From positions 1-9,754 of the forward strand of contig JAQTOJ010000060.1 in NCBI GenBank assembly GCA_028713395.1: 9,754 nucleotides of DNA, read 5' to 3'. The translations under genes and the position numbers were made by a program. Of this stretch, positions 1 through 7,606 are shown in pieces. The DNA is from Dehalococcoidales bacterium. GTDB taxonomy: Bacteria; Chloroflexota; Dehalococcoidia; Dehalococcoidales; Fen-1064. Numbering within the stretch: the first letter of the stretch is position 1; each line of letters opens with the position of its first letter. The notes below the pieces were generated by a model. That model was given only the letters and a program-made list of their open reading frames with translations, did no database searches and was not told the DNA's origin.

Positions 1-1
1 C

Positions 2-1501
2 GATCTGTTGTTGACCATGCGTTCCAGCATCGAGGAAGCCTACCGCGCCCCCGACCACAGCGCTTCCGGGGTAGCCCAGGCGCTGGCGAAAGGCGCGCTT
101 ATGGGCGCGCGGGGAAATAGCGGCGTTATCCTTTCACAGATCATGCGCGGACTGGCGCTGGAAGTGATGGATAAAGAGGTGATCACCGGCCCCGATCTGG
201 CGCGGGCGTTCGTGCAGGCTTCCAAGACCGCCTATAAAGGTCTGAGCAATCCCACCGAGGGCACTATTCTCACCGTAATTAAAGACGCTTCCAACGCCGC
301 CGTGAAAACCAAAGGCAAGAACGGCAAGGACGTAATTTCCGTCATGGAGACGACTGTGAATACCGCCAAGGAATCGGTCGCCAACACCCCTACGCTGTTA
401 CCTGTTTTGAAAGAAGCCGGCGTGGTGGATGCGGGCGGACAGGGTTTATATACCATTCTAGAAGGCGCTTTACATTATCTGAAAGGCGAAACCGAGCAGA
501 TGCAGTTCCGCAAACCCCAGGTCATCACCAGCAGCATACCCTTGACTCTGAGATTGCCGGAAATGATCGCCGCGGATGAAGTGCCTTACGGTTACTGCAC
601 CGAGATGATGATCAAAGGTGAAGGACTGGATACAGAAAAAATCCGCACCCGCCTCGCCAAGAAAGGCGAATCTATGATCGTTGTGGGGGATAACAATACA
701 GTGCGGTTGCACATTCATACGCTGGATCCCGGCGCGATCATGCGCTACGCCACCACTCTGGGCACGATCCACCAGGTAAACGTGAGAAACATGGACGAAC
801 AAAAGCGTGATTTTGTGGCCGCCCAAAAGGAAAAACAGACCACCACCGATATTGCCACCGTGGCGGTAGTCGCCGGGGAAGGTTTGAATGAGGTTTTTAC
901 GAGTCTGGGGGTGACCGCCACGATTCACGGCGGGCAGACCATGAATCCCAGCACAAAGGATATTTTACAGGCGGTGGAACAGGCGCCTTCCGATAAGGTG
1001 ATCATACTGCCCAATAACAAGAATATCGTGATGACCGCCGAACAAGCCAAACCTTTTACCCGGAAACAGGTGGAAATTATACCCACCGAGACCATCCCGC
1101 AGGGGGTGGCGGCCTTACTGGCTTTTGATTATGAAGCCAACCTGGAAACCAATATCAACCTGATGAAGCAGGCGGTAGCGGCGGTCAAGACGATCGAAAT
1201 CACGCGCGCGGTGCGCGCCACGAAATTCGGCGGGCTGAAGATCAAACGAAAACAGATCATCAGTCTATTGGATGGAGAATTGACCGCCGTCGGCGATGAT
1301 GCCGTCGATGTCATACTGGATACGCTGACCAAGACCGACCTTGCCAATAATGAAATACTAACTATTTATTATGGCGCGGAAACCAGCAGCTCGGAAGCGG
1401 AAGAAACCGCCACGGCGATACGCGCCAAATACCCGGAATTACAGGTGGAAATCATCAAGGGCAGCCAGCCCCATTACAATTACATCATCTCCATAGAATA
1501 A
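2..1501 (+). CDS. fakA: FakA-type fatty acid kinase (DhaL/DAK phosphatase-like), 5' end missing
   Basis: ATP-dependent kinase subunit that phosphorylates a FakB-bound fatty acid to acyl-phosphate in the cytoplasm. The frame is open to the left edge, and the first codons (D-L-L-L-T-M) match the residues just after the Mg/ATP-binding DGDTGTN/D motif, so that motif and the true start lie upstream. Counting from base 8, the visible landmarks are the DhaL nucleotide-binding part (GARGNSGV 33-40, PTEGTIL 81-87, VVDAGGQGL 138-146), the middle domain (GYCTEMM 194-200, LHIHTLDPG 233-241), and the C-terminal domain (GGQTMNPST 307-315, LPNNKNI 333-339). About 500 residues are present of a family usually near 550. 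Stop is TAA. The next gene, a FakB, starts 16 nt downstream, which supports the fatty acid kinase reading over a dihydroxyacetone kinase. Family identity is seen; the substrate is inferred from context. Confidence 0.9.
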   Translation, partial: DLLLTMRSSIEEAYRAPDHSASGVAQALAKGALMGARGNSGVILSQIMRGLALEVMDKEVITGPDLARAFVQASKTAYKGLSNPTEGTILTVIKDASNAAVKTKGKNGKDVISVMETTVNTAKESVANTPTLLPVLKEAGVVDAGGQGLYTILEGALHYLKGETEQMQFRKPQVITSSIPLTLRLPEMIAADEVPYGYCTEMMIKGEGLDTEKIRTRLAKKGESMIVVGDNNTVRLHIHTLDPGAIMRYATTLGTIHQVNVRNMDEQKRDFVAAQKEKQTTTDIATVAVVAGEGLNEVFTSLGVTATIHGGQTMNPSTKDILQAVEQAPSDKVIILPNNKNIVMTAEQAKPFTRKQVEIIPTETIPQGVAALLAFDYEANLETNINLMKQAVAAVKTIEITRAVRATKFGGLKIKRKQIISLLDGELTAVGDDAVDVILDTLTKTDLANNEILTIYYGAETSSSEAEETATAIRAKYPELQVEIIKGSQPHYNYIISIE

Positions 1502-1517
1502 TTTAAGGAAAGGTGAA

Positions 1518-2366
1518 ATGACGGTTCAAATTGTCACCGATAGTCTATCCGACCTGACCCCGGAATTGACCAAAGACAACGGCATTACGGTAGTGCCTTT
1601 GACCGTGATTTTCGGGCACGAGACCTATCTCGACCGGGTGACAATCTCCACCGATGAATTCTATCATCGGTTGGTGTACGGCAACATCTGGCCGGCAAGC
1701 TCGCAACCGACACCCCAGGATTTCGCCAACACCTATGATAAACTGGCGGAAAACACCAACGAAATTTTAACCATCACTCTTTCATCACGGTTGAGCGGCA
1801 CTTTCCAATCCGCCACGGCTGCGAAAAGCCTGATGAAAAACAAGAAATGCAAAATAGAAGTGATCGATTCACAAACCGTGGCCATGGGTTTGGGCTTGGT
1901 AGTTCTCTCAGCCGCCAATCAAGCCAAAAAGGGCATGAACTTAACACAGCTGACGGAATACAGCCGCAAGGCTTTGAACAGATCACATTTCATGGCGTAC
2001 TTCGATACCTTGAAATATCTCGCCAAAGGCGGGCGTATCGGTAAAGCACAGGGGTTGCTGGGTTCGGTGCTTTCCATCAAACCGATTTTGAATACGAAAG
2101 ATGGTGAAATGTCTCCGGTTACCAGAGTCCGTTCGCAGGTAGCCGGTATGGATTATCTGTTTAAATACGTGACGGGTTTCAAGAACATTGAAATGGTGGG
2201 TATCGAGCATACCACTCAGATCGAACCATGCGATGCTTTCGCCAAACGGTTCAGCGCCGTTTATCCAAAGGTACCGGTCATCCGCTCCACCGTCAGCCCG
2301 GTTTTGGGTGTGCACGGCGGCCCCAATGCGCTGGCGATCACGGTGCTGGAAGCTGAAGCTAAATAA
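1518..2366 (+). CDS. DegV family fatty-acid-binding protein (FakB-like), first paralogue
   Basis: Cytoplasmic lipid carrier expected to hold a fatty acid while the FakA kinase phosphorylates it. The 282 residues are full family length. The N-terminus has the DegV signature (IVTDSLSDL, 5-13). Positions aligned to the known FakB ligand/phosphate network are Ser61 (SSQP; usually Thr), Ser93 (RLSGT), Arg173 (GGRIGKA) and His266 (GVHGGP). All are present, with a conservative Thr-to-Ser change and GPN instead of GPG. The ATG start is supported by a strong purine-rich Shine-Dalgarno (1505-1516, containing AGGA and AGGTGA). It sits 16 nt after the kinase gene, and its TAA stop shares one base with the next start, so the three genes look like one translationally linked unit. 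The acyl-chain preference cannot be read from sequence. Confidence 0.9.
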   Translation: MTVQIVTDSLSDLTPELTKDNGITVVPLTVIFGHETYLDRVTISTDEFYHRLVYGNIWPASSQPTPQDFANTYDKLAENTNEILTITLSSRLSGTFQSATAAKSLMKNKKCKIEVIDSQTVAMGLGLVVLSAANQAKKGMNLTQLTEYSRKALNRSHFMAYFDTLKYLAKGGRIGKAQGLLGSVLSIKPILNTKDGEMSPVTRVRSQVAGMDYLFKYVTGFKNIEMVGIEHTTQIEPCDAFAKRFSAVYPKVPVIRSTVSPVLGVHGGPNALAITVLEAEAK

Positions 2367-3310
2367 TGCCGGTTAAAATAGTCACAGATAGCACCTCCGA
2401 CCTTTCACCGGAACTGGCGCGTGAGAATGATATTTCGGTAGTGCCGTTGTATGTCCGGTTCGGGGAACACAACTACCGTGACGGGGTGGATATCAGCCTG
2501 GATGAATTTTACACGCGGCTGACTACTTCCAATATTCACCCTTCCACGTCTCAACCCAGCCCGGCGGATTTTGCCCGGACTTATAACAACCTGGCGAAAG
2601 AGACCGATCAGATTATTTCGATTCATTTATCCAAGAAACTCAGCGGCACTTATAATGCCGCCTTGCAGGGTAAAGAATTTGCGAACACCAAAGCGGAAAT
2701 CACAGTGATCGATTCGGAATCCGTTTCCATGGGTCTGGGGATGACCACGCTTATGGCGGCACGTTTAGCCAAGGCCGGGGCGAACATCCAGAAGATTACC
2801 GGTGAGGTGAAAGAAGCGATCCGCCACACTCACTTGATGGGGACATTCGATACCTTGAAATATCTGGTCATCGGGGGCAGGATCGGTAAAGCCAAAGCCC
2901 TGGTGGGCAGTGTGTTGAACGTTAAGCCGGTGCTCATCATGCGGGAAGGGGAGTTGCACCCGGTGGCGAACGTGCGTACTCATAATAAAGGCGTGGAAAA
3001 ACTGGTAGACTTTGTGAAAGAGGCTTTGCATATACAGGAATTGACCGTGATCCACACGACAACACCGGATGAGGCGGATAGTCTAAAGAACCGGTTAGCA
3101 GCTCTCGTAGACACTAGCTTCTTACACGTGGCGCGGTTAGGTCCTGCAGTGGGGGTGTATGGCGGGCCGGGCATGATGGCGGTGGCTTTTAGAACTCCCG
3201 CCGGAGATATAGAACCAGAACCTAAAGACGAAAAATCGCTGATCGATAGAATCCCTAAAATATCCGTCCCCTCGATCCATATGACGAAAATCCATTTACC
3301 GCATCGTTAG
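2366..3310 (+). CDS. DegV family fatty-acid-binding protein (FakB-like), second paralogue with C-terminal tail
   Basis: Second FakB-like carrier, 314 residues, overlapping the previous gene by one base (TAATG), so translation is probably coupled; there is only a weak ribosome site of its own. It has IVTDSTSDL (5-13), Thr61 (TSQPS), Ser93 (KLSGT) and Arg172 (GGRIGKA). The position of the conserved C-terminal His is Tyr265 (GVYGGPG), unlike the first paralogue. A tail of about 38 residues after the DegV fold (from about 277) is rich in Pro, Lys, Asp/Glu and His, and the first paralogue lacks it. Tandem fakB genes usually mean division of labour by acyl-chain type. The His-to-Tyr change may alter binding or phosphotransfer, so a role as a non-kinase lipid carrier is possible. 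Confidence 0.88.
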   Translation: MPVKIVTDSTSDLSPELARENDISVVPLYVRFGEHNYRDGVDISLDEFYTRLTTSNIHPSTSQPSPADFARTYNNLAKETDQIISIHLSKKLSGTYNAALQGKEFANTKAEITVIDSESVSMGLGMTTLMAARLAKAGANIQKITGEVKEAIRHTHLMGTFDTLKYLVIGGRIGKAKALVGSVLNVKPVLIMREGELHPVANVRTHNKGVEKLVDFVKEALHIQELTVIHTTTPDEADSLKNRLAALVDTSFLHVARLGPAVGVYGGPGMMAVAFRTPAGDIEPEPKDEKSLIDRIPKISVPSIHMTKIHLPHR

Positions 3311-3322
3311 CCGGTTAACCGG
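3311..3322. repeat. Perfect 12-bp palindrome before recG
   Basis: CCGGTTAACCGG begins immediately after the TAG of the second DegV gene. Its last bases run into GGGGTGA, the apparent ribosome site of the original recG start. There is no loop or T-tract, so it does not look like a terminator. It could be a protein-binding site or chance. Confidence 0.5.
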
Positions 3323-3330
3323 GGTGAAAT

Positions 3331-3426
3331 GTGGTGATAGATACTGTCTCTTTACGCAAAGTACTGGAACTGGAGTAGAAAAAAGGCTGCAATAATGGCG
3401 CAGTCATCGGCGGGCTGGATAAATTC
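3331..3426 (+). other. 5' extension of the recG frame, interrupted by an in-frame amber TAG
   Basis: The recG frame continues upstream of the first usable ATG. GTG codons at 3331 and 3334 lie just after GGGGTGA (3321-3327) and would read VVIDTVSLRKVLELE. Then comes TAG at 3376-3378, followed in the same frame by KKGCNNGAVIGGLDKF running into the ATG at 3427. The peptide on both sides of the stop looks like real helical protein resembling the N-terminal extension of Chloroflexota RecG as I remember it, and CAG (Gln) at the stop would restore it. An ATG at 3329 is out of frame (ATG TGG TGA). Read as it stands, this segment is untranslated or makes a 14-15-residue peptide. It may instead be a sequence error. 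Confidence 0.6.
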
Positions 3427-5802
3427 ATGCGCACCTGGGCGGGTAAAGCCGCCGACGCCATCACCTCGCGTCCCTTGTTGTCCAAGCTCAAGAAATTGAA
3501 AGCGGCGAATCCCGGTTATGCCGCCATGTCACCGGAACAAAGACAGGCGTGGATAAAGGATATTTTAGCCTTTGCGTCCGAGCTTGAAAAAACTGCCATC
3601 ACGCCCATAGTAGAAGCCCCCAAAACCAGTCCTCCGAAAAAATCACCGGCCGCGCCAAAGCCAAAGAAAACTGCTTTGTCAGATGCGAAATCGCTTGACC
3701 TGCCGGTGACGACCATCAAGGGCATGGGCCCGGCGTTGGCAAGTAAATTCGCCAAACTCGGTGTGAAAACGATACGCGATCTGCTTTATTATTTCCCCAA
3801 TCGCCATCTCGATTACAGCCAGATCAAGACCGTTTCACAACTTACGGAAGGCGAGCAAACTATCATTGCCAATGTCTGGGAAGCCAACGCCACCGCCTGG
3901 AGGCCGGGCGCCCGGCGTTCCACCGAAGCGGTGGTCGGGGATGCCACGGGCAATGTGCGCGTGATGTGGTTCAATAATCCCTACATCGCCAAAAGCCTGA
4001 TGACCAACAGCCGCATCGTCATCAGCGGAAGGGTACGCTTGTTCAACGGACGGTATACCTTTGAGTCCCCGGAATGGGAGCCGGTGGAGGAAGGCGATTA
4101 TGTGCACACCGGACGGCTGGTGCCGGTTTATCCGCTGACTGAAGGTTTGTACCAGCGCCAGGTCAGAAAAATCATGAAAAGCGCCGTCGATGTCTACGCT
4201 GCGCAGGTGAATGATTTTCTGCCGGAGACGATCCGCCAGAGTTGCAAGCTGATGGAACTGCCGGATGCCATTGCCCAGGCTCATTACCCCGATGACCCCG
4301 GATGGCAGGATAAAGCCCGCACGCGTCTGGCGTTCGATGAGTTGTTCCTTTTACAGTTGGGCGTATTAAGCCGGAAACGCGCCTGGCGGGAGAGCCAGCC
4401 GGGCAATGCCATTCCCGCGGATAAAGCGTTGATAGACCGGTTTTTGAATTGCCTGCCGTTCCAGTTGACCGCCGCCCAAAATAAAGTCTTGAGAGAGATA
4501 CTCGACGACATGGGGAAACCGCAGGCGATGTCCCGCTTATTGCAGGGAGACGTCGGCAGCGGCAAAACCGTGGTCGCGCTGGTGGGATTACTGACTGCGG
4601 TCGTCAACGGGTATCAAGGGGCGTTGATGGCGCCGACGGAAATACTGGCGGGACAGCATTTCAACACGATCCAGTCGTTACTTGCCAGGATGGGCAAACT
4701 AACCAATGAAGAGCCTTATTTATATTGTTACGAGGGGATACTGCTTGACCGCCCGTTGACCATTGCTCTTTTAATGGGCGCCATTCCCCTGAAGAAAAAA
4801 CGGGAACTGCACACCCGGATTTTGAGCGGAGAAGTCGATATCATTGTGGGTACGCACGCTTTGATACAGCAGGATGTTGAGTTCAAGAAACTGGGTTTCG
4901 CCGTGGTGGACGAGCAACACCGCTTTGGGGTGGAGCAGCGTTCGGTTTTAAGACAGAAGGGCACCAATCCGCATGTGCTGGTCATGACCGCGACGCCGAT
5001 ACCCCGCACGCTGGCGTTGACTCTTTACGGCGATCTTGACCTTTCCGTGATCGATGAACTGCCGCCGGGACGGCAGATCATCAAGACTAAATGGCTGCGG
5101 CCCAACCAACGCGACAGCGCTTACAATTTCATCCGCAAGGAAATAGCCGCGGGTCATCAGGCGTTTATCATTTGCCCCTTGATCGAGGAATCAGAAACGA
5201 TCGAGGCGCGCGCTGCCGTGGCGGAATACGAGCACCTGGCGAAGGATGTGTTTCCCGAGTTGAAACTGGGATTATTGCACGGCAAGATGTCGTCCGCCGA
5301 TAAAGAACAGGCGATGCAGGATTTCAAAGCCAAAAAAACAGATATACTGGTGTCCACGCCGGTAGTGGAAGTGGGAATCGACGTACCGAATGCCACGGTG
5401 ATGATGGTAGAGAGCGCGGATAGATTCGGGTTGTCCCAATTGCACCAGTTCCGGGGTCGGGTAGGCCGCGGCGAAGCGCAGAGCTTCTGTATGCTGCTGG
5501 CGGAAAATCCTTCTTCCGTGGGGCAGGAGAGACTATCTATCATCGAAACGACGCAGAACGGGTTTGTGCTGGCTGAAGCCGATTTGAAGATGCGCGGCCC
5601 GGGTGAGTTCTTCGGCACGCGGCAGAGCGGCTTGCCCGACCTGAAAATGGCCAAGCTTTCCGATGTTTCCATACTGGAAGCCGCGCGTGAACAAGCAATT
5701 GCTTTGAACAACCGAGACCCCCGCTTGAAACTGCTGGAGCATGCCTTGTTGGTCAAAGAACTGGCGAGGGTCTGGACGACGGAAGTGGGAGAGTGGAGCT
5801 AG
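3427..5802 (+). CDS. recG: ATP-dependent DNA helicase RecG
   Basis: Superfamily 2 double-strand DNA translocase that regresses stalled replication forks and processes recombination branches. From ATG 3427 it has 791 residues. In order these are a Lys/Pro/Ala-rich linker (about 60-82), a helix-hairpin-helix-like stretch (IKGMGPALASKFAKLGV 97-113), the wedge/OB domain (about 145-235), Walker A GDVGSGKT (374-381), MAPTEILAGQH (401-411), DEQH box (495-498), TATP (521-524), motif V VSTPVVEVGIDVP (642-654), motif VI QFRGRVGRG (674-682) and the TRG region DLKMRGPGEFFGTRQSG (719-735). All catalytic motifs are intact. A segment of about 20 residues between motifs Ia and Ib (about 423-443) is absent from E. 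coli RecG. The ATG has no good ribosome site; the natural start was probably GTG 3331 or 3334, now cut off by the TAG at 3376. Loss of about 31 N-terminal residues spares the wedge and motor domains. Confidence 0.93.
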   Translation: MRTWAGKAADAITSRPLLSKLKKLKAANPGYAAMSPEQRQAWIKDILAFASELEKTAITPIVEAPKTSPPKKSPAAPKPKKTALSDAKSLDLPVTTIKGMGPALASKFAKLGVKTIRDLLYYFPNRHLDYSQIKTVSQLTEGEQTIIANVWEANATAWRPGARRSTEAVVGDATGNVRVMWFNNPYIAKSLMTNSRIVISGRVRLFNGRYTFESPEWEPVEEGDYVHTGRLVPVYPLTEGLYQRQVRKIMKSAVDVYAAQVNDFLPETIRQSCKLMELPDAIAQAHYPDDPGWQDKARTRLAFDELFLLQLGVLSRKRAWRESQPGNAIPADKALIDRFLNCLPFQLTAAQNKVLREILDDMGKPQAMSRLLQGDVGSGKTVVALVGLLTAVVNGYQGALMAPTEILAGQHFNTIQSLLARMGKLTNEEPYLYCYEGILLDRPLTIALLMGAIPLKKKRELHTRILSGEVDIIVGTHALIQQDVEFKKLGFAVVDEQHRFGVEQRSVLRQKGTNPHVLVMTATPIPRTLALTLYGDLDLSVIDELPPGRQIIKTKWLRPNQRDSAYNFIRKEIAAGHQAFIICPLIEESETIEARAAVAEYEHLAKDVFPELKLGLLHGKMSSADKEQAMQDFKAKKTDILVSTPVVEVGIDVPNATVMMVESADRFGLSQLHQFRGRVGRGEAQSFCMLLAENPSSVGQERLSIIETTQNGFVLAEADLKMRGPGEFFGTRQSGLPDLKMAKLSDVSILEAAREQAIALNNRDPRLKLLEHALLVKELARVWTTEVGEWS

Positions 5803-5805
5803 TCA

Positions 5806-5837
5806 CGAAATCCTAATATCGAAATCCTAAATCCTAA
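5806..5837. repeat. Short AT-rich direct repeats (CGAAATCCTAA)
   Basis: The 11-mer CGAAATCCTAA occurs exactly at 5806-5816 and 5820-5830. A third partial copy, AAATCCTAA, overlaps at 5829-5837, starting 4 nt after the recG stop. It is noncoding, and its function is unknown. Confidence 0.65.
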
Positions 5838-5901
5838 ACCAATCTAATATGTATTTGCCACTGCTTTTTTGTTATACGATATGTGGTCACGCTCAAATTT
5901 A

Positions 5902-5910
5902 TGTTATAAT
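5902..5910 (+). promoter_or_regulatory. Extended -10 promoter for argS
   Basis: TGTTATAAT is a consensus -10 hexamer (5905-5910) with the upstream TG of extended -10 promoters. The best -35 candidates (around 5882-5889) are weak, as expected for this class. Transcription would begin near 5917, giving a leader of about 17 nt. GGAG (5921-5924) sits 9 nt before the ATG at 5934. argS therefore probably has its own promoter separate from the fak-recG unit. Confidence 0.6.
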
Positions 5911-5933
5911 CGTCTTTTGCGGAGCAAATAAAC

Positions 5934-7325
5934 ATGTTAAAAGATAAGTTAGTTGAACTATTAAGTGAAGCAGTACAAAAAGCCCAGGCGGCAGGGACTT
6001 TACCGGATATTGCCATCCCGGAAATCACTATCGAACGCCCCCAGAAGCCGGAGCATGGTGATTACGCCTGCAATTTACCGTTGAAGCTGACCCGTCTTGT
6101 CGGCAAAAGTCCGGCGGTTATCGCTAAAGAACTGGTAGCTTTGATTCCCGCCGCCGCAGAAATTGAAAAAGTGGCTTTCGCGCCGCCGGGTTTCATTAAC
6201 TTCACGGTCAAAAATAGCTGGCTTGCACAACAGGCGGAAAATATCTATCAGACCGGCGATAAATTCGGGAACAATGAAAGCGGCCGCGGTAAAAAAGTCC
6301 AGGTGGAATTTGTCAGTATCAATCCCACCGGGCCATTACACGCGGGACACGGGCGCGGGGCCATTCTGGGCAGCGCACTGGCGAACGTTCTCGCCGTCAG
6401 CGGCTATGCAGTGCAGAAAGAATACTATTTCAACGATGCCGGCAATCAAATGAACGCCTTCAAGAATTCGCTTTTCGCGCGCTACTTGCAGCAGTTAGGG
6501 ATGAACAAAGAATTACCGGAAAACGGTTATCACGGGAACTATATGATCGAGATGGCCAAGGATATAGTTGCCGCTCACGGCGATAAATTCTCCAAAATGC
6601 CGGAAGCTGAAGGTGTGAAACAGATCGGGGAAATCGGGTTGAAGCGGGTGATCGAACTGATCAAATCCGAACTGGCGCAACTGGGCGTGGTTTACGATGA
6701 ATGGTTCAGCGAGCAGAATCTCTATAAAGACGGACAGTACAAAACAGCCTTGGCCTTATTAAAAAAGGGTGGGCATTTAGCTGAAAAAGACGGCGCGACC
6801 TGGTTTGTATCCACCGCGCTGGGTGAAGATAAAGATAATGTCGTGATCCGCAGCGACGGCACGCCCACTTATTTTGCGGCGGATATCGCTTACCATTACA
6901 ACAAATTCATCGAGCGTGGTTTTGATAAAGTCATCAACATCTGGGGCGCCGATCATCAGGGGCATGTTTCGCGGTTAAAAACAGTGGTGGGCGCTTTGGG
7001 CATCGATCCCGCGCGTCTGCAAATCATCATTCACCAGATGGTGGCGATGCGGCGCGGCGGTGAGCTGGTAAGGATATCGAAACGGACCGGGGACTTGATC
7101 ACACTGAAAGAAGTGATGGAAGAAGTGGGCGTGGATGCCTGCCGCTTTTTCTTCCTGGCGCGCAGCGCTAACAGTCAGATGGAATTCGACCTGGAACTGG
7201 CAAAAAAACAAGCCCCGGATAATCCGGTCTATTATATCCAGTACGCGCACGCGCGGATTTGCAGTATTCTCCGTTTGGCTAAAGAAAAAGGAATTGAATT
7301 TCCCGATGGGGACGAATTACTCTGA
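5934..7325 (+). CDS. argS: Arginyl-tRNA synthetase, open part up to a premature in-frame TGA
   Basis: Class I aminoacyl-tRNA synthetase that charges tRNA-Arg. The 463 readable residues contain the N-terminal Add1 tRNA-recognition domain (about 1-95), the HIGH-type signature HAGH (136-139) in PTGPLHAGHGRGA, GADHQGH (338-344), the KMSKS-type loop ISKR (381-384) and the first helix of the DALR anticodon-binding domain (NPVYYIQYAHARICSILRLA, 430-449). Translation then meets TGA at 7323-7325, while the next 88 codons in the same frame encode the rest of that domain. Full length would be 552 residues, normal for the family. As written the product lacks most of the anticodon-binding domain and should be inactive or poorly active. 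The ATG is chosen for the GGAG 9 nt upstream and the extended -10 promoter. Family identity is certain; whether the gene is functional is open. Confidence 0.9.
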   Translation: MLKDKLVELLSEAVQKAQAAGTLPDIAIPEITIERPQKPEHGDYACNLPLKLTRLVGKSPAVIAKELVALIPAAAEIEKVAFAPPGFINFTVKNSWLAQQAENIYQTGDKFGNNESGRGKKVQVEFVSINPTGPLHAGHGRGAILGSALANVLAVSGYAVQKEYYFNDAGNQMNAFKNSLFARYLQQLGMNKELPENGYHGNYMIEMAKDIVAAHGDKFSKMPEAEGVKQIGEIGLKRVIELIKSELAQLGVVYDEWFSEQNLYKDGQYKTALALLKKGGHLAEKDGATWFVSTALGEDKDNVVIRSDGTPTYFAADIAYHYNKFIERGFDKVINIWGADHQGHVSRLKTVVGALGIDPARLQIIIHQMVAMRRGGELVRISKRTGDLITLKEVMEEVGVDACRFFFLARSANSQMEFDLELAKKQAPDNPVYYIQYAHARICSILRLAKEKGIEFPDGDELL

Positions 7326-7592
7326 ACGACCGCCCCGGAGCTCACGCTTATCCGCAAGCTGATCCAATTACCGGAAATTATCGAATTGATCACGGCGACA
7401 TCGGAACCGCACCACCTGGCGTATTTCACCCAGGAACTGGCTATCTTGTTCAACCAGTTTTACAAGGATTGCCGCGTGGTGACCGAAGACATTCCGCTCA
7501 CCAAAGCCCGCTTGAAACTGGTGCAAGCCACGCAGATCGTGCTGGCGAAGACCCTGAATCTGATGGGCATGCAAGCCCCGGAAACCATGTAG
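7326..7592 (+). pseudogene. argS: C-terminal remainder of argS, in frame beyond the TGA
   Basis: Eighty-eight codons directly after the TGA, in the same frame, complete the DALR anticodon-binding domain. They include LTLIRKLIQLPEIIE, HHLAYFTQELAILFNQFY, a TKARLKLVQATQIVLAKTLNLM segment split here for length, and the canonical ArgS ending GMQAPETM, then TAG at 7590-7592. No ATG or GTG with a ribosome site lies near the break; the only early start-like codon is a TTG at 7386. Independent translation is therefore unlikely, and this piece should be read as part of argS. Confidence 0.88.
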
Positions 7593-7606
7593 TTTTACAC
7601 CACTTG

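Noticed and set aside
470..928. 152-codon minus-strand frame opposite fakA
   Set aside because: It is His/Gly-rich shadow translation antisense to the conserved FakA middle domain.
3835..4284. 149-codon minus-strand frame opposite the RecG wedge domain
   Set aside because: It is a shadow of a clearly real gene on the other strand, with no domain signature.
5157..5756. 199-codon open frame on the minus strand within recG
   Set aside because: It lies antisense to the conserved RecG motor motifs, has no ribosome site or recognisable family, and has Ser/Arg/Cys-rich shadow composition.
7323..7365. Selenocysteine insertion at the argS TGA
   Set aside because: ArgS is not a known selenoprotein family, the break is in an interdomain linker rather than at a catalytic residue, and no clear SECIS-like hairpin is visible just downstream.
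7386..7592. Separate small gene starting at TTG 7386
   Set aside because: It is in frame with argS and is plainly its C-terminal domain; there is no ribosome site.
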